Of a DNA stretch of 64,000 bases, positions 44,349 through 54,856 are shown piece after piece. The translations under genes were made by a program, and so were the position numbers. The stretch covers positions 1,031,291 through 1,095,290 of the forward strand of contig CATOSB010000004.1 in assembly GCA_951812305.1 (NCBI GenBank). The letters are read 5' to 3'. The stretch's first letter is position 1, and the number at the start of each line of letters is the position of its first letter. The notes under the pieces were generated by a model. It saw nothing but the letters and a program-made list of their open reading frames with translations, was not told where the DNA came from and made no database searches. The stretch comes from an uncultured Paracoccaceae bacterium. Its GTDB lineage: Bacteria; Pseudomonadota; Alphaproteobacteria; Rhodobacterales; Rhodobacteraceae.

Positions 44349-45949
44349 GTAACTCCCAAGCACCCTGTCCGATAGGGTTGCGGGGTTTTGTTCCGTCAGA
44401 GCCGTGCGATGATCTGAGGTGGTGACAGGGTCAGGATTTCCAGGATGTTGAACCGGTGTTTTCTGGCCGTCGAGATGACGGACCTGATGTCGGCGAAGAC
44501 CCGCGCGCCCTCGAGGGTGCGGAAGGTGCCCGAGATTTTCATGCGCAGCTTCATCATGCGCAGGTCCTGTTCGGCCTGATTGTTTGTGAATGGGACCGCG
44601 AAGTCGGCGATGAATCGCAAAACGTCATCGCGGTAGTCACGCAGGCGGAGGAGCAGGTTGTGGCCTGGCCGCCTGGCTTTTCGGCCGCGGGTGCCGGGGC
44701 TTTTGGCCAGCGGGGGCTGGCGTTCGTGGAAGGCGAGCCCCTTGGCGAGGATCGCCATGTATCTGGTGACGATACCCTGGCGAACCAGTTCCGGGAGTTC
44801 GGTCTCGCCTTGATCCTGAGCCGCGCATCTGAGTTGATTGGCGCTATGAAGCACTGCGCTCATCTCCGTCGCCCAAGGCTCTTTTTCGATCTCTTCGATG
44901 GCCTTGAGTTCGCGCAAGTGATGCGCCCCGCAGAGGGCGTGGGCGTCCACTCCGCTCATATGGGCGTAGTAGGGTTTCCAGTGATCATGAATGATCGTCC
45001 CGCCGGTCAGGAAGGTTGGAACAGCACCGCGTTTGGCGCTGATGCGGTAATGGGTGAAGGCGGTATCGCAGATCGTGTGCAGCCAGTGCAGCTTGCCGGC
45101 AACACGAAGTCCGGTCTCGTCCAGATGCCGAACGCCGCCTTCGGCAAGCCGGGCGAGAATGTGTTCAACCACGACACCCATCTTATTTGCCGCGCCGCGC
45201 GTCCAGTTGGTCACGCTGGCCGCGCACAAGCTGGTGGCCCCAAACAGGTCGCGCATAAGCTGGCAGACCCGATCCTCGGGTATCAGCTGCTGAACATTGC
45301 AATAGACCGCCACTGCCCGCATGCGCGTGCCATATTGCACATGCGCGGCCACGCCATCGGGAAAGCCAGCCGTCGTCGTGGCTCGACAATGGTCGCAACA
45401 ATAAACCGCCGCCTGATGCTCGGTGACCTCCAGGCGTGGCGCAGGCAAGTCGAACACCTGACGCTTCTCGATCCCTTTCACCATCTCCGCCGTCAGGGCG
45501 CTCTGACAGGCGCTGCAATGCGTCGCCTCATGCCGTTCGACAAAGTCGGGTGTTGACGTCTGGCGCAGGGTGTCGCCCCGGTGGCCAACTTGGCCGCCAC
45601 TTTTCTTTCCGGATTTGCCACGCAGGCTGCGCGGGGCTGGCTTCTTCAGGCCATCACTTGAAGGGGGCTTGCTGCTATTGCTGCTGTTCTTGGCCAACTG
45701 TCGGCGCAGGTCCGTGATCTCTTCCGCCATGCTCGCCAACGCAGCTTCAAGCTCAGCGATCCGACGCAGAGCCGTGGCGAGAAGTTGTTCAAGGGCGGCA
45801 ACCTGATCCATCCCACCACTGATTCAGAGAAATCAACCCGGCGCCACAGAATTCAGACAAGAAAGAAAAAAAACACGCGCAAAATGGCAAATTCGACTCA
45901 CCATAAAACTGACAATAACACTCAAACGTGGGGGGTGCTTGGGAGTTAC
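44349..45949 (-). mobile_element. IS66-family element, copy 5
   Basis: 1601 bp with the 8-bp duplication AATTTGCT (44341-44348 and 45950-45957). It lies only 80 bp upstream of the dehalogenase start, so it has replaced or separated that gene's native promoter region. Confidence 0.95.
44396..45811 (-). CDS. IS66-family transposase (copy 5)
   Basis: Intact 471-aa IS66 transposase, pointing in the same direction as the dehalogenase gene, so transposase transcripts could read into it. Confidence 0.94.
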   Translation of the reverse strand: MDQVAALEQLLATALRRIAELEAALASMAEEITDLRRQLAKNSSNSSKPPSSDGLKKPAPRSLRGKSGKKSGGQVGHRGDTLRQTSTPDFVERHEATHCSACQSALTAEMVKGIEKRQVFDLPAPRLEVTEHQAAVYCCDHCRATTTAGFPDGVAAHVQYGTRMRAVAVYCNVQQLIPEDRVCQLMRDLFGATSLCAASVTNWTRGAANKMGVVVEHILARLAEGGVRHLDETGLRVAGKLHWLHTICDTAFTHYRISAKRGAVPTFLTGGTIIHDHWKPYYAHMSGVDAHALCGAHHLRELKAIEEIEKEPWATEMSAVLHSANQLRCAAQDQGETELPELVRQGIVTRYMAILAKGLAFHERQPPLAKSPGTRGRKARRPGHNLLLRLRDYRDDVLRFIADFAVPFTNNQAEQDLRMMKLRMKISGTFRTLEGARVFADIRSVISTARKHRFNILEILTLSPPQIIARL

Positions 45950-45968
45950 AATTTGCTTTCCTCGCAAT

Positions 45969-47158
45969 CTTACCACCCTTCAAAATTTCCGGATCTGATT
46001 TGACGTTTGTCTGATCTGTGTGATTCAAGGAGTCTCCACTGCTGATATTGGAGGCTGGTTTGTTGGGAAATGTTTGTTTTTCAGAGCTTTATTCGAAGGT
46101 TGAGGCGGATTTTCAGGACCGCTTGCTCGGGTATCACAAGTCGCGCCGGGAGGGATTGTGCATCATAGCAAGCGTGATTTTGAACACGCGCAGCGTCAAT
46201 CTGATGGAAAATGCGGCTGCTTTGCCCCGCGATATCGGCTCTGTGGACCACCGCTATCAATACATTTCGCGGGTTCTGGGCAATCCTCACATCGATACTG
46301 ATGAGATCATGCAGGCCTATGTTGGTGAAATTTTCCGCCGCCAGTGTGAGGCCGGAGAAACGATTGTGGTGGCCCTTGATCAAAGCAAGCTCAACGAAGG
46401 GCATGAGGTTTTGATGTTATCGGTGCGGATGCGGGATCGGGCCCTCCCGGTCGCCTGGCGTGTACGCCAGACCAAAGGGCCGATTGGATGGCGCGTGCAA
46501 CATGAGCTTTTGGAAGCAGTCCGCCCATGGCTCCCGGCGGATGCGCGTGTGTTGCTGGCGGGAGATCGGTTTTATGGAACCGCCCGATTGGTCGCATGGT
46601 GCCAGGAGGCTGGATGGGACTACCGGCTGCGCATGAAGGGAAATATCACACTGCAACATCAGGGTGGCGAGATGATGACGCGCGAAATTGCCCAACTGAT
46701 GCCCGAAGGGCTTGTAAACGCTGAGCTTTACGGAACGGGCGTCTTTAGCAACATTGGAGTGCTTCACGAAGAGGGGCACAAAGAGCCTTGGATTATTGCC
46801 ATGAATGCAGCACCGTCCGAGTACAAGGTGCTCGATTATGGAATGCGTTGGGGAATTGAAGCCATGTTCTCCGACTTCAAAACCCGGGGCTTTGAAATTA
46901 CTCAAAGCCAGATCAAAAAGCCGGATCGATTGGCCCGCCTCATTTTGGTGCTGGCAATCGCCATGTACTGGGCTGTTTCAACCGGAGCAAACGAAGAGCA
47001 CCACGTCGCAATACGCGGCGAAAAAAGGGGATTCGAAAAGCCCGAAGGTCCTTATGCTCTCTCTTCAAGACAGGCCTTCGTGCTATCCGACGATGCCTCG
47101 CAGGTTATGCCAAAATCCCCAAGCTCTGGGATGTCTGGCTAAATTGAAGGGTGGTAAG
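45969..47158 (+). mobile_element. IS4-family element, copy 2
   Basis: 1190 bp with the 9-bp duplication CCTCGCAAT (45960-45968 and 47159-47167), inserted 19 bp from the end of IS66 copy 5. Confidence 0.95.
46048..47142 (+). CDS. IS4-family transposase (copy 2)
   Basis: 364 aa, identical in protein sequence to copy 1, with the same TTG start and intact DDE motifs. Confidence 0.94.
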   Translation: MEAGLLGNVCFSELYSKVEADFQDRLLGYHKSRREGLCIIASVILNTRSVNLMENAAALPRDIGSVDHRYQYISRVLGNPHIDTDEIMQAYVGEIFRRQCEAGETIVVALDQSKLNEGHEVLMLSVRMRDRALPVAWRVRQTKGPIGWRVQHELLEAVRPWLPADARVLLAGDRFYGTARLVAWCQEAGWDYRLRMKGNITLQHQGGEMMTREIAQLMPEGLVNAELYGTGVFSNIGVLHEEGHKEPWIIAMNAAPSEYKVLDYGMRWGIEAMFSDFKTRGFEITQSQIKKPDRLARLILVLAIAMYWAVSTGANEEHHVAIRGEKRGFEKPEGPYALSSRQAFVLSDDASQVMPKSPSSGMSG

Positions 47159-47167
47159 CCTCGCAAT

Positions 47168-47722
47168 GGAAACCTTGAGCTGCGATCCAATTGAGTGAGG
47201 CACGTAGCGATTAGTTGCACTCCTGCTTGTGAACCTCGCTTCCCGAGATCAGGCAATAACAATTTGGATGTCCGCTGAGAAAGTGTTCGTCAATCTCGGT
47301 CACACCCGCCGAGAATGGCCGACATCCGACCGTGTCACATTTCGCCGCAGACTCGATGCGTATTAATGCAGACTTTCGTACGGATCGGTTGATTGGCAGA
47401 CTTGTCCCGCGACTAGTCTGCTGATCCTGGGCGCAGCGAAACGGCGGTTTGAATTTACCCAATTTAAACCCGGATGAATGACTGAAAACGGGAATCGTGA
47501 CGCACTGCAGAAACCAACCCGCTGCACTTGCGAACGGATGCTGCATTAGCGAAGGTTGGAAATCCAAGGCGGGAAATCCCGCGATGCGTGTATTGGCCTT
47601 TCCGAAAATGCTGCGGTCAGCATGAATGGACGCAATATGGGCTGCATCCACAGCATTCAGAAAGGGTGGCCGACGGCAGGTATGGGCCGAAAATTGCGAT
47701 CGGCTCAGTATTCCTACTTATA
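47168..47722. other. Gene-poor stretch with a degenerate repeat
   Basis: No gene is supported. The segment 47475-47600 (GATGAATGACTGAAAACGGG, later GCGAAGGTTGGAAATCCAAG, then GGGAAATCCCGC) parallels 20700-20830 in order and spacing. The dehalogenase operon's original upstream DNA may be among these remains. Confidence 0.5.
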
Positions 47723-48887
47723 CCAAGGGTGCTTCAAAATGACTCAGCTATGGATTTTGGGTACCGCCTGAGGTGCTGAGGTGATTCAAGATTGGCAAAG
47801 GAGACCACCGATGCCAGCCAGGATACCGATGCGAGCCGATTTTACCGCCAATGATCTGCGCAAGCTTGCCGCAGAGAGTTCTGATGCCCGGCAGAGCCGA
47901 CGGCTTTTGTCGCTTGCCGCTATCGCCGATGGCATGTCGCGTGGGGCTGCGGCCCGCATTGGCGGGATGGACCGGCAAACGCTCAGGGACTGGGTGCTCC
48001 GTTTCAACGCTGATGGTCCAGCGGGGCTGCTGGATCGGCAGCGAGGAGGCTCGCGATCCCGCCTTGACAATGCGCAACTGGATGAACTGGCGGCTCTTGT
48101 CGAGACCGGTCCTGATCCTGAAAAGGACGGTGTCGTCCGCTGGCGGCGGGTCGATTTGAAGAATGTGATCAAGGCGCGTTTTGGCGTCGACTATCACGAG
48201 CGCCATGTGGGGCAGATTCTGCACAATCTGGGCTTTTCCCACATCAGCGCACGCCCTCAGCACCCGGGGCAGGACGTGCAGGTCATTGAGGATTTCAAAA
48301 AAACTTCGGCGACAATCTGAAGGAGACGCTTCAGGGGGTGCCGCCGGACAAACCCGTCGAAATCTGGTTCCAGGACGAGATGCGTCTCGGTCAGAAGAAC
48401 ACCCGCGTCCGCCAGTGGGCACGCAAGGGCACACGGCCCCGCCAGCCCGCCGATCAGCGTTACCAAAATGCGTATCTTTTTGGCGCCATCTGCCCCGAAC
48501 GCGGCACCGGCGCGGCGATCATGATGCCAGCAGCCGACACCTATGCGATGCAGCGCCACCTGGAAGAAATCAGCAAAATTGTCTCCGATGGCGCCCACGC
48601 CGTCATCCTCATGGACCAAGCCGGCTGGCACACGACATCCGCTCTGGAAATCCCGCAAAACCTGTCGCTCATGTTTCTGCCGCCCAAATCACCAGAGCTG
48701 AATCCAACCGAAAACATTTGGCAATATCTCCGCCAGACATGGCTCGCAAACCGGACGTTCGACACATATGACGCGATTCTCGACGCGGGGTGCGAGGCCT
48801 GGAACAACCTCATCGCAAGACCGCAAACCATCACATCCATCGCAAGCCGCAACTGGGCGAAAGTCGGTCAGATTGAATAACCCTTGG
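47723..48887 (+). mobile_element. IS630-family element, IS630a copy 2
   Basis: Uninterrupted 1165-bp copy with CCAAGGGT/ACCCTTGG ends and TA at 47721-47722 and 48888-48889. Confidence 0.95.
47811..48880 (+). CDS. IS630a transposase (copy 2), made by -1 frameshift
   Basis: First frame 47811-48320, second frame to 48880; the slip site is an A7 run at 48297-48303 (TTC AAA AAA ACT). The fused protein is about 356 aa with all three catalytic regions, including SPELNPTENIWQYLRQTW, which copy 1 has lost. It is a good reference for the intact element. Confidence 0.9.
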
Positions 48888-48966
48888 TATTACCTGGCCC
48901 CAAACAAGATTTCCGAATTCAGTACCTTGGGCCGTTGGCGGCAATCATGTAGGTTAGTTTGAACCG

Positions 48967-51297
48967 TTAATCCAATTCGTCGTGCGTTCGTTTGGACACC
49001 AAATTCGCAAGAATTCTGAATGCTCCCGGTTTGAGTTCGTCAAGTTGATGGTGCAGGATCAACGCGCAGTGGATGTGTCGCCCGCGCCCCACGTCAGCAC
49101 AAAGTAGGGAGCCGCGGTGTGCGTCCTCCCCCGGATCGGCCATTTCAAGTAGTGGCTGATAGGTATGGTCCCAGGACTTTGCGAAATACAGGCCGCGTTC
49201 CTTGCGCCAATCCTGCCAATCGGCCTGCGCGATCGCGTTCGGCTGTGTCAGCAGTGCATGATCAGGCGACAGGTGAGTAACAGCCGCGTTTTCATCCGTC
49301 ACGCGCCAACGCAGGCTGGGTTGACCGATCTCTAGGCGACGCGGTGGGACGGTGTCGGGATCCCAATCATCCCATGGGCGATGATACAGGGTCAGCAAAG
49401 TTCCGCCGTTCTCGATCCAGTCGTGAATGGTCGACATGGCTTGTCGTAGCCCGTCGCGAAACCGCATGGCAAAAATGCCGACGACCAGTGTATCGATACC
49501 GTCGAGCGCATTTTGCCGTTCAAGCGACGCGCCACTCAGGTCCACAACCTCTGCGCCCATCGCCGCCAGCCACTCACATACGCGGTCATTGCCAGCCCCG
49601 ATATAGCCGATCCTGACCTTTGGCAGTTCTGCGTTCATCACTAGAACCGACAGGTTCGCAGGCACAGCGCGGGCGCGCGGATCAACATGAGGGTATTGAA
49701 TGCGCCGTACAGTTTGCGCCGGTTTTCCACCAACAAAAACGGGGAAATCGTATCGCCCTTCTTTGACATTTTCAGGTGTGGTTATGTGCCAGTTCGCACC
49801 GTCCGACTTTGCCCGCCAGCCGGATGGCAATTGAAAAACCACCTGAGCGCCCTCCGGCACGACACCGGCAACAGAGACATCAATGGAATTGTTCGAGGTC
49901 GCGGTATTCACGACGGTTCGATCAACTGAAAGCTCGGCACGGCGGCCTGGAACCACAACAGGCGGCACCAGAAGCGGCAGTTTCGAGGCGCTTGTTTGGC
50001 CCCCGATCCGGGTTGACACGGCCAACGCTGGCGCGCGCGGTTCAAGCGGTTTGTACTCTGCGGGGTATGGGTCCGTACCATTTGCCCCCTCATTTGGGCC
50101 GATGCACGCGCCCTTGCTACGCCAATCACCCGGTAAGCCCGGAGTCACTGAAACCTCATCGGCAATGCCGCTGCGCTTTTCGACTGTCAACTCAGTCAGG
50201 TCGCCGGGGCACAGCCATTCATTTGCCACATACCCGAACACCTCGACACCAGCGGCAATGCGGATGACCCGCGCCAATTCCAGCTCTTTGCGTTGGAAAA
50301 GGTGGCGCTTTGACGGGTCGGTTTGGTTCATTCCTTCGTTGATAAGATGCAGGGCATTCATCGCGGATTTCGCTACTGCCTTTCCATCAGGGAACGCCGC
50401 CACGGTATCGTTCAACGCCCGCGCGACGGGCTCGCCCAGTTGGTCCAAAGTGGGTAACCCGTGGACGAGCGTTTCGTCCTTTCCCTCAACCCGCGTCATC
50501 CACAGATGCAGTCGGCGATCCCTTTCGGCCCCGGCGGGCATCCAACGCCCCATACCCTGTGTCCTGTGAAAGCCGCGCGACATCTGCCCGATCCGCTCCC
50601 ACGTCCAGCCCGTCACCGCGTCTTCGCCCGTCACCTCGACTGTCAATGTCGCGGGTGGTGGCGGCACCTCGTCATCATAAGACCCGCCCGCGCCGGACCA
50701 CGCCGGAAGGTAAAGTTTTGAAACCTCCCAAACCGGCAGATTCACCGGATATGCAGGGTCTGCGGCCGCTTCGAACACCTGCCCGACGGCTTCGGTCATC
50801 GCGCGGTGGTGGCCATGCTGGCCAGGGATATCAAGGAAGGTCGGGCACAGGATATCGGGCCGCTCGGTGCGCACAATCTCAACCAGCCGCGTCAAAACCC
50901 GGGTCTGATCCCACCGCGCCAGTGTATCCTTGCCATCCTTGGAAAACCCGAAATCGAAAATCGAGTCCTCCGGCGTCTCGCTCAGCCAGTAAAGGTTCAT
51001 GTCCAAAACGTCGGCGGCGCGTTCCATCTCTGCCGTCCGCAAGACACCCAGATCGTGGATCAGCTCTGGCCCGATGTCGTTCTGTCCACCTTCCCCGCGC
51101 ACCGCGCAGGCGTAGGACACCCCGAACCCCTCGCGAAATGACAGCGCCGCCAGCATCGAACTGATCTCATCATCAGGGTGCGCGCCGGTCTGCATAAACC
51201 GCACGCAGGACTTCAATCCTTGCAGCGCGAACCACAATTGAACGATACGCGGCGTCCGACGATCCAATGCGATCCGGTCCTGATGGTTCAGCGGCAT
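48967..51297 (-). CDS. Large PIG-L-family deacetylase with C-terminal GATase-like domain
   Basis: 776 aa against 220-300 for simple PIG-L proteins. Residues about 35-260 hold the zinc site TGAHPDDEISSML (AHPDDE), the region RGEGGQNDIGPEL, and the metal His stretch IPGQHGHHRAMTEAVG. A middle beta-rich region (about 400-560) follows, then a domain resembling class-I glutamine-amidotransferase/ThuA folds (VRIGYIGAGNDRVCEWLAA, MSTIHDWIENGGTLLTLYH). PIG-L enzymes remove N-acetyl groups from sugar-like substrates. ATG 51297 has AGGAG at good spacing; the IS4 copy 3 boundary lies 22 bp further upstream, so the native promoter is displaced. No signal peptide is seen. Confidence 0.87.
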   Translation of the reverse strand: MPLNHQDRIALDRRTPRIVQLWFALQGLKSCVRFMQTGAHPDDEISSMLAALSFREGFGVSYACAVRGEGGQNDIGPELIHDLGVLRTAEMERAADVLDMNLYWLSETPEDSIFDFGFSKDGKDTLARWDQTRVLTRLVEIVRTERPDILCPTFLDIPGQHGHHRAMTEAVGQVFEAAADPAYPVNLPVWEVSKLYLPAWSGAGGSYDDEVPPPPATLTVEVTGEDAVTGWTWERIGQMSRGFHRTQGMGRWMPAGAERDRRLHLWMTRVEGKDETLVHGLPTLDQLGEPVARALNDTVAAFPDGKAVAKSAMNALHLINEGMNQTDPSKRHLFQRKELELARVIRIAAGVEVFGYVANEWLCPGDLTELTVEKRSGIADEVSVTPGLPGDWRSKGACIGPNEGANGTDPYPAEYKPLEPRAPALAVSTRIGGQTSASKLPLLVPPVVVPGRRAELSVDRTVVNTATSNNSIDVSVAGVVPEGAQVVFQLPSGWRAKSDGANWHITTPENVKEGRYDFPVFVGGKPAQTVRRIQYPHVDPRARAVPANLSVLVMNAELPKVRIGYIGAGNDRVCEWLAAMGAEVVDLSGASLERQNALDGIDTLVVGIFAMRFRDGLRQAMSTIHDWIENGGTLLTLYHRPWDDWDPDTVPPRRLEIGQPSLRWRVTDENAAVTHLSPDHALLTQPNAIAQADWQDWRKERGLYFAKSWDHTYQPLLEMADPGEDAHRGSLLCADVGRGRHIHCALILHHQLDELKPGAFRILANLVSKRTHDELD

Positions 51298-51319
51298 GTC
51301 AAATTCTCCTGATCGCGGC

Positions 51320-52509
51320 CTTACCACCCTTCAATTTAGCCAGACATCCCAGAGCTTGGGGATTTTGGCATAACCTGCGAGGCATCGTCGGATAGCACGA
51401 AGGCCTGTCTTGAAGAGAGAGCATAAGGACCTTCGGGCTTTTCGAATCCCCTTTTTTCGCCGCGTATTGCGACGTGGTGCTCTTCGTTTGCTCCGGTTGA
51501 AACAGCCCAGTACATGGCGATTGCCAGCACCAAAATGAGGCGGGCCAATCGATCCGGCTTTTTGATCTGGCTTTGAGTAATTTCAAAGCCCCGGGTTTTG
51601 AAGTCGGAGAACATGGCTTCAATTCCCCAACGCATTCCATAATCGAGCACCTTGTACTCGGACGGTGCTGCATTCATGGCAATAATCCAAGGCTCTTTGT
51701 GCCCCTCTTCGTGAAGCACTCCAATGTTGCTAAAGACGCCCGTTCCGTAAAGCTCAGCGTTTACAAGCCCTTCGGGCATCAGTTGGGCAATTTCGCGCGT
51801 CATCATCTCGCCACCCTGATGTTGCAGTGTGATATTTCCCTTCATGCGCAGCCGGTAGTCCCATCCAGCCTCCTGGCACCATGCGACCAATCGGGCGGTT
51901 CCATAAAACCGATCTCCCGCCAGCAACACACGCGCATCCGCCGGGAGCCATGGGCGGACTGCTTCCAAAAGCTCATGTTGCACGCGCCATCCAATCGGCC
52001 CTTTGGTCTGGCGTACACGCCAGGCGACCGGGAGGGCCCGATCCCGCATCCGCACCGATAACATCAAAACCTCATGCCCTTCGTTGAGCTTGCTTTGATC
52101 AAGGGCCACCACAATCGTTTCTCCGGCCTCACACTGGCGGCGGAAAATTTCACCAACATAGGCCTGCATGATCTCATCAGTATCGATGTGAGGATTGCCC
52201 AGAACCCGCGAAATGTATTGATAGCGGTGGTCCACAGAGCCGATATCGCGGGGCAGAGCAGCCGCATTTTCCATCAGATTGACGCTGCGCGTGTTCAAAA
52301 TCACGCTTGCTATGATGCACAATCCCTCCCGGCGCGACTTGTGATACCCGAGCAAGCGGTCCTGAAAATCCGCCTCAACCTTCGAATAAAGCTCTGAAAA
52401 ACAAACATTTCCCAACAAACCAGCCTCCAATGTCAGCAGTGGAGACTCCTTGAATCACACAGATCAGACAAACGTCAAATCAGATCCGGAAATTTTGAAG
52501 GGTGGTAAG
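51320..52509 (-). mobile_element. IS4-family element, copy 3
   Basis: 1190 bp with the 9-bp duplication GATCGCGGC (51311-51319 and 52510-52518), inserted in the divergent promoter region between the PIG-L gene and the ABC transporter operon. Confidence 0.95.
51336..52430 (-). CDS. IS4-family transposase (copy 3)
   Basis: 364 aa, intact, same protein as copies 1 and 2. It reads toward the PIG-L gene. Confidence 0.94.
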   Translation of the reverse strand: MEAGLLGNVCFSELYSKVEADFQDRLLGYHKSRREGLCIIASVILNTRSVNLMENAAALPRDIGSVDHRYQYISRVLGNPHIDTDEIMQAYVGEIFRRQCEAGETIVVALDQSKLNEGHEVLMLSVRMRDRALPVAWRVRQTKGPIGWRVQHELLEAVRPWLPADARVLLAGDRFYGTARLVAWCQEAGWDYRLRMKGNITLQHQGGEMMTREIAQLMPEGLVNAELYGTGVFSNIGVLHEEGHKEPWIIAMNAAPSEYKVLDYGMRWGIEAMFSDFKTRGFEITQSQIKKPDRLARLILVLAIAMYWAVSTGANEEHHVAIRGEKRGFEKPEGPYALSSRQAFVLSDDASQVMPKSPSSGMSG

Positions 52510-52629
52510 GATCGCGGCAAACTTGTTGGACGCTAACAACTGCGCTAGGCTTTACCACATCATCCGGCGGCGCTGCGCCAAGCCCGGACAAATACCATTT
52601 AATACATCAAACCACAGGGAGAGTATGTC

Positions 52630-53877
52630 ATGTTGCCAAACGCCTTTAAATCACTTGCCGCAGGGGCCGCCCTTCTATTAGGATCGACCGCCGCAAACGC
52701 CGTGGAAATCGAATATTGGCAGTACTTCTTTGATGCCCGGGTTGCCGCGATGGAGCAACTGATCGATAATTTCGAGGCGGCCAATCCTGATATCACGGTC
52801 AAGATGACCCATTTCCCGTATGCCGACTATCGCACCAAGGTGGCGGCTGCGATTCCAGCTGGCGAAGGTCCCGATGTCGTTCAACTGTTTTACGGCTGGC
52901 TGAACGACTATGTGGCCGCCGACCTGATCCAGCCCTTGCCTTCTGATACGTTCCCCGCCGCCAAGATCGACGAAGACTTCTTCCCGATGGTTCAGGCGAT
53001 GAAAGACGGCGATCAGTATTGGGCGCTACCCACCGCCGTCCGGTCACTGGCCCTGTTCTACAACCAGCGCCTGTTTGACGAGGCCGGGGTAGACGGCCCA
53101 CCGGAAACGCTGGACGAGCTGGTCGAAATCGCAGGTAAGATCACCAAGCGCGACAGCGCCGGAAACCTGACCCAGGCCGGCATGACCATCGGCATGAACG
53201 CGCAGGATCACCACTGGTTCCGCGAAGTTCTGGTCCGCCAGATGGGCGGCGAACCCTATATGGATGACTACAAAAAGGTGAACTACAACTCTGACGCCGG
53301 TGCCAAGGCGATCGAATTCTACACCGGTCTTGTAAGCGAGCACAAAGTTGCCGCCTTCGGGTTCATGGATGAACCACAGGCCGCGTTCAAAGCCGGTCTC
53401 GCGGGCATGCATATCGACGGTTCATTTCGCATCGGCTCGCTGAACAAGACGCGCGGACTGAAATGGGGCGTGACCGAATTGCCCGCAAATGCGGCGGGTG
53501 AGCGGTTCAACTATTCCTCATATTGGGTGAACGCGATTACGACGAAGGCAGAGGGTGAAAAATACGCCGCTGCCGTCAAGTTCATGGAATATGTCACTTC
53601 GGATGAGGCGATGCAGATCTGGCTGGACGTCGTCGGAGAGCTGCCTGCGAAACCATCGGTCGGCATGACGGACGCCAATGCCAATCATGAGGTCTATGGC
53701 CCGTTCATCCGTGGTCTCGCCTATGCCAATACAACCAAATTCGCCAATGAATCCGGCCAGCGCCAGATTCTGATGGATATGGTTCAGCGCATGGATATCG
53801 AGGGCCAGCCCGCTGCCGAAAGCATCGCGGTTGCGGCAGAGGCAGAACAGAAGCTGCTCGACGAATACTACCAATAA
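52630..53877 (+). CDS. Sugar-type ABC transporter substrate-binding protein
   Basis: 415 aa, family 1 extracellular solute-binding protein. Signal peptide MLPNAFKSLAAGAALLLGST (cleavage after ANA), then VEIEYWQYFFDARVAAMEQL and NFEAANPDITVKMTHFPYAD, the typical start of sugar/glycerol-phosphate-binding proteins. GGGAGAG precedes ATG 52630. It leads an operon with two permeases, a lyase and an ATPase. The ligand is unknown; the PIG-L and lyase neighbours suggest an acetamido or amino-acid-like carbohydrate derivative. Confidence 0.92.
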   Translation: MLPNAFKSLAAGAALLLGSTAANAVEIEYWQYFFDARVAAMEQLIDNFEAANPDITVKMTHFPYADYRTKVAAAIPAGEGPDVVQLFYGWLNDYVAADLIQPLPSDTFPAAKIDEDFFPMVQAMKDGDQYWALPTAVRSLALFYNQRLFDEAGVDGPPETLDELVEIAGKITKRDSAGNLTQAGMTIGMNAQDHHWFREVLVRQMGGEPYMDDYKKVNYNSDAGAKAIEFYTGLVSEHKVAAFGFMDEPQAAFKAGLAGMHIDGSFRIGSLNKTRGLKWGVTELPANAAGERFNYSSYWVNAITTKAEGEKYAAAVKFMEYVTSDEAMQIWLDVVGELPAKPSVGMTDANANHEVYGPFIRGLAYANTTKFANESGQRQILMDMVQRMDIEGQPAAESIAVAAEAEQKLLDEYYQ

Positions 53878-53889
53878 GCGACATCGCAG

Positions 53890-53951
53890 CTCCGAACTCT
53901 GATCCGGGGCCTCTTCGTTGAGGTCCTGGGTCAAGCCCGGGACTGCGTCGC
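53890..53951. repeat. Imperfect REP-like palindrome between binding protein and permease genes
   Basis: TCTGATCCGGGGCCTC and GAGGTCCTGGGTCAAGCCCG can pair imperfectly around TTCGTT and are followed by GGACTGCGTCG, the same flank as in 29401-29478. Position after the binding-protein gene suits transcript attenuation. Confidence 0.7.
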
Positions 53952-53962
53952 AACGGGCGGAT

Positions 53963-54856
53963 ATGCAGCTTTATCGAAACCTCTCTATCCGACATAAACA
54001 GATCGTCTGGGCTTGGATCTTCCTGATCGTCCCCGTCATCTTTTATGTCGTCATCCGGTTTTACCCCACTGGCAACGCCATCCTGATATCGTTTCAGGAC
54101 TGGAACCTTCTGGGCGCGCGGACGTGGGCGGGGGCTGAAAATTACATCAAACTGGTGAACGACCCGGTGTTCTGGAAGGTCTTCCGAAACACCTTCGCCT
54201 ATCTGATCATCGGCACGCCGGTCAGCTTAATGATCAGCTTTGTCATCGCGTACCATCTCGACAAAACCCGGTTCATGCACGGGATCATCCGGATGCTGTA
54301 TTTCTTGCCGTTCATGACCAGCGCGGTGGCAATGGCATGGGTCTGGCGCTGGTTTTACCAACCCGTGCCGATTGGCCTGTTCAACAATTTCCTTGCCGGG
54401 GCAGGCATCCCGCAGATCGAATTCCTGCGATCCACAACCAACGCCTTGCCCGCCATCCTTGCCCCCGCCGTCTGGGCCGGGCTTGGCTTTCAGGTCATCA
54501 TCTTCATGGCCGGCCTGCGCGCGATCCCCAAAAGCTATTACGAGGCCGCACGTATTGACGGGGTGCCGTGGTGGACAGTTCTGTTTGAAATCACCATCCC
54601 GCTGTTGAAACCCACAATCGTGTTCATCGTGGTGTTCAGCAGTATCGGGTTCCTGCGCATCTTCGACCACGTCTTTAACATGACAACCGGCGACCCTGGC
54701 GGCCCGCTGAACGCCACCAAGCCACTTGTCCTGATGATCTACAACTCGGCCTTCACCGACTTCGACATGGGCTATGCCGCGGCGCAAACTGTCGTCCTAT
54801 TTGTCATTCTGCTTTGCGCGTCGCTTCTTCAGCTTCGCTTGCTGAGGGATAGGTAA
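53963..54856 (+). CDS. Sugar ABC transporter permease, MalF/UgpA type
   Basis: 297 aa with about six membrane segments (first at IVWAWIFLIVPVIFYVVIRF). The cytoplasmic EAA loop is KSYYEAARIDGVPWWTVLFE followed by ITIPLLKP, matching the ATPase-coupling consensus EAAxIDGAxxxxxFxxITLP. ATG 53963 is chosen because earlier codons lie in the palindrome. Its stop overlaps the next start (TAATG). Confidence 0.92.
   Translation: MQLYRNLSIRHKQIVWAWIFLIVPVIFYVVIRFYPTGNAILISFQDWNLLGARTWAGAENYIKLVNDPVFWKVFRNTFAYLIIGTPVSLMISFVIAYHLDKTRFMHGIIRMLYFLPFMTSAVAMAWVWRWFYQPVPIGLFNNFLAGAGIPQIEFLRSTTNALPAILAPAVWAGLGFQVIIFMAGLRAIPKSYYEAARIDGVPWWTVLFEITIPLLKPTIVFIVVFSSIGFLRIFDHVFNMTTGDPGGPLNATKPLVLMIYNSAFTDFDMGYAAAQTVVLFVILLCASLLQLRLLRDR

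Noticed and set aside
47211..47651. 146-aa minus-strand frame in the gap between IS4 copy 2 and IS630a copy 2
   Set aside because: It overlaps the degenerate repeat, has no ribosome site and no recognisable features.
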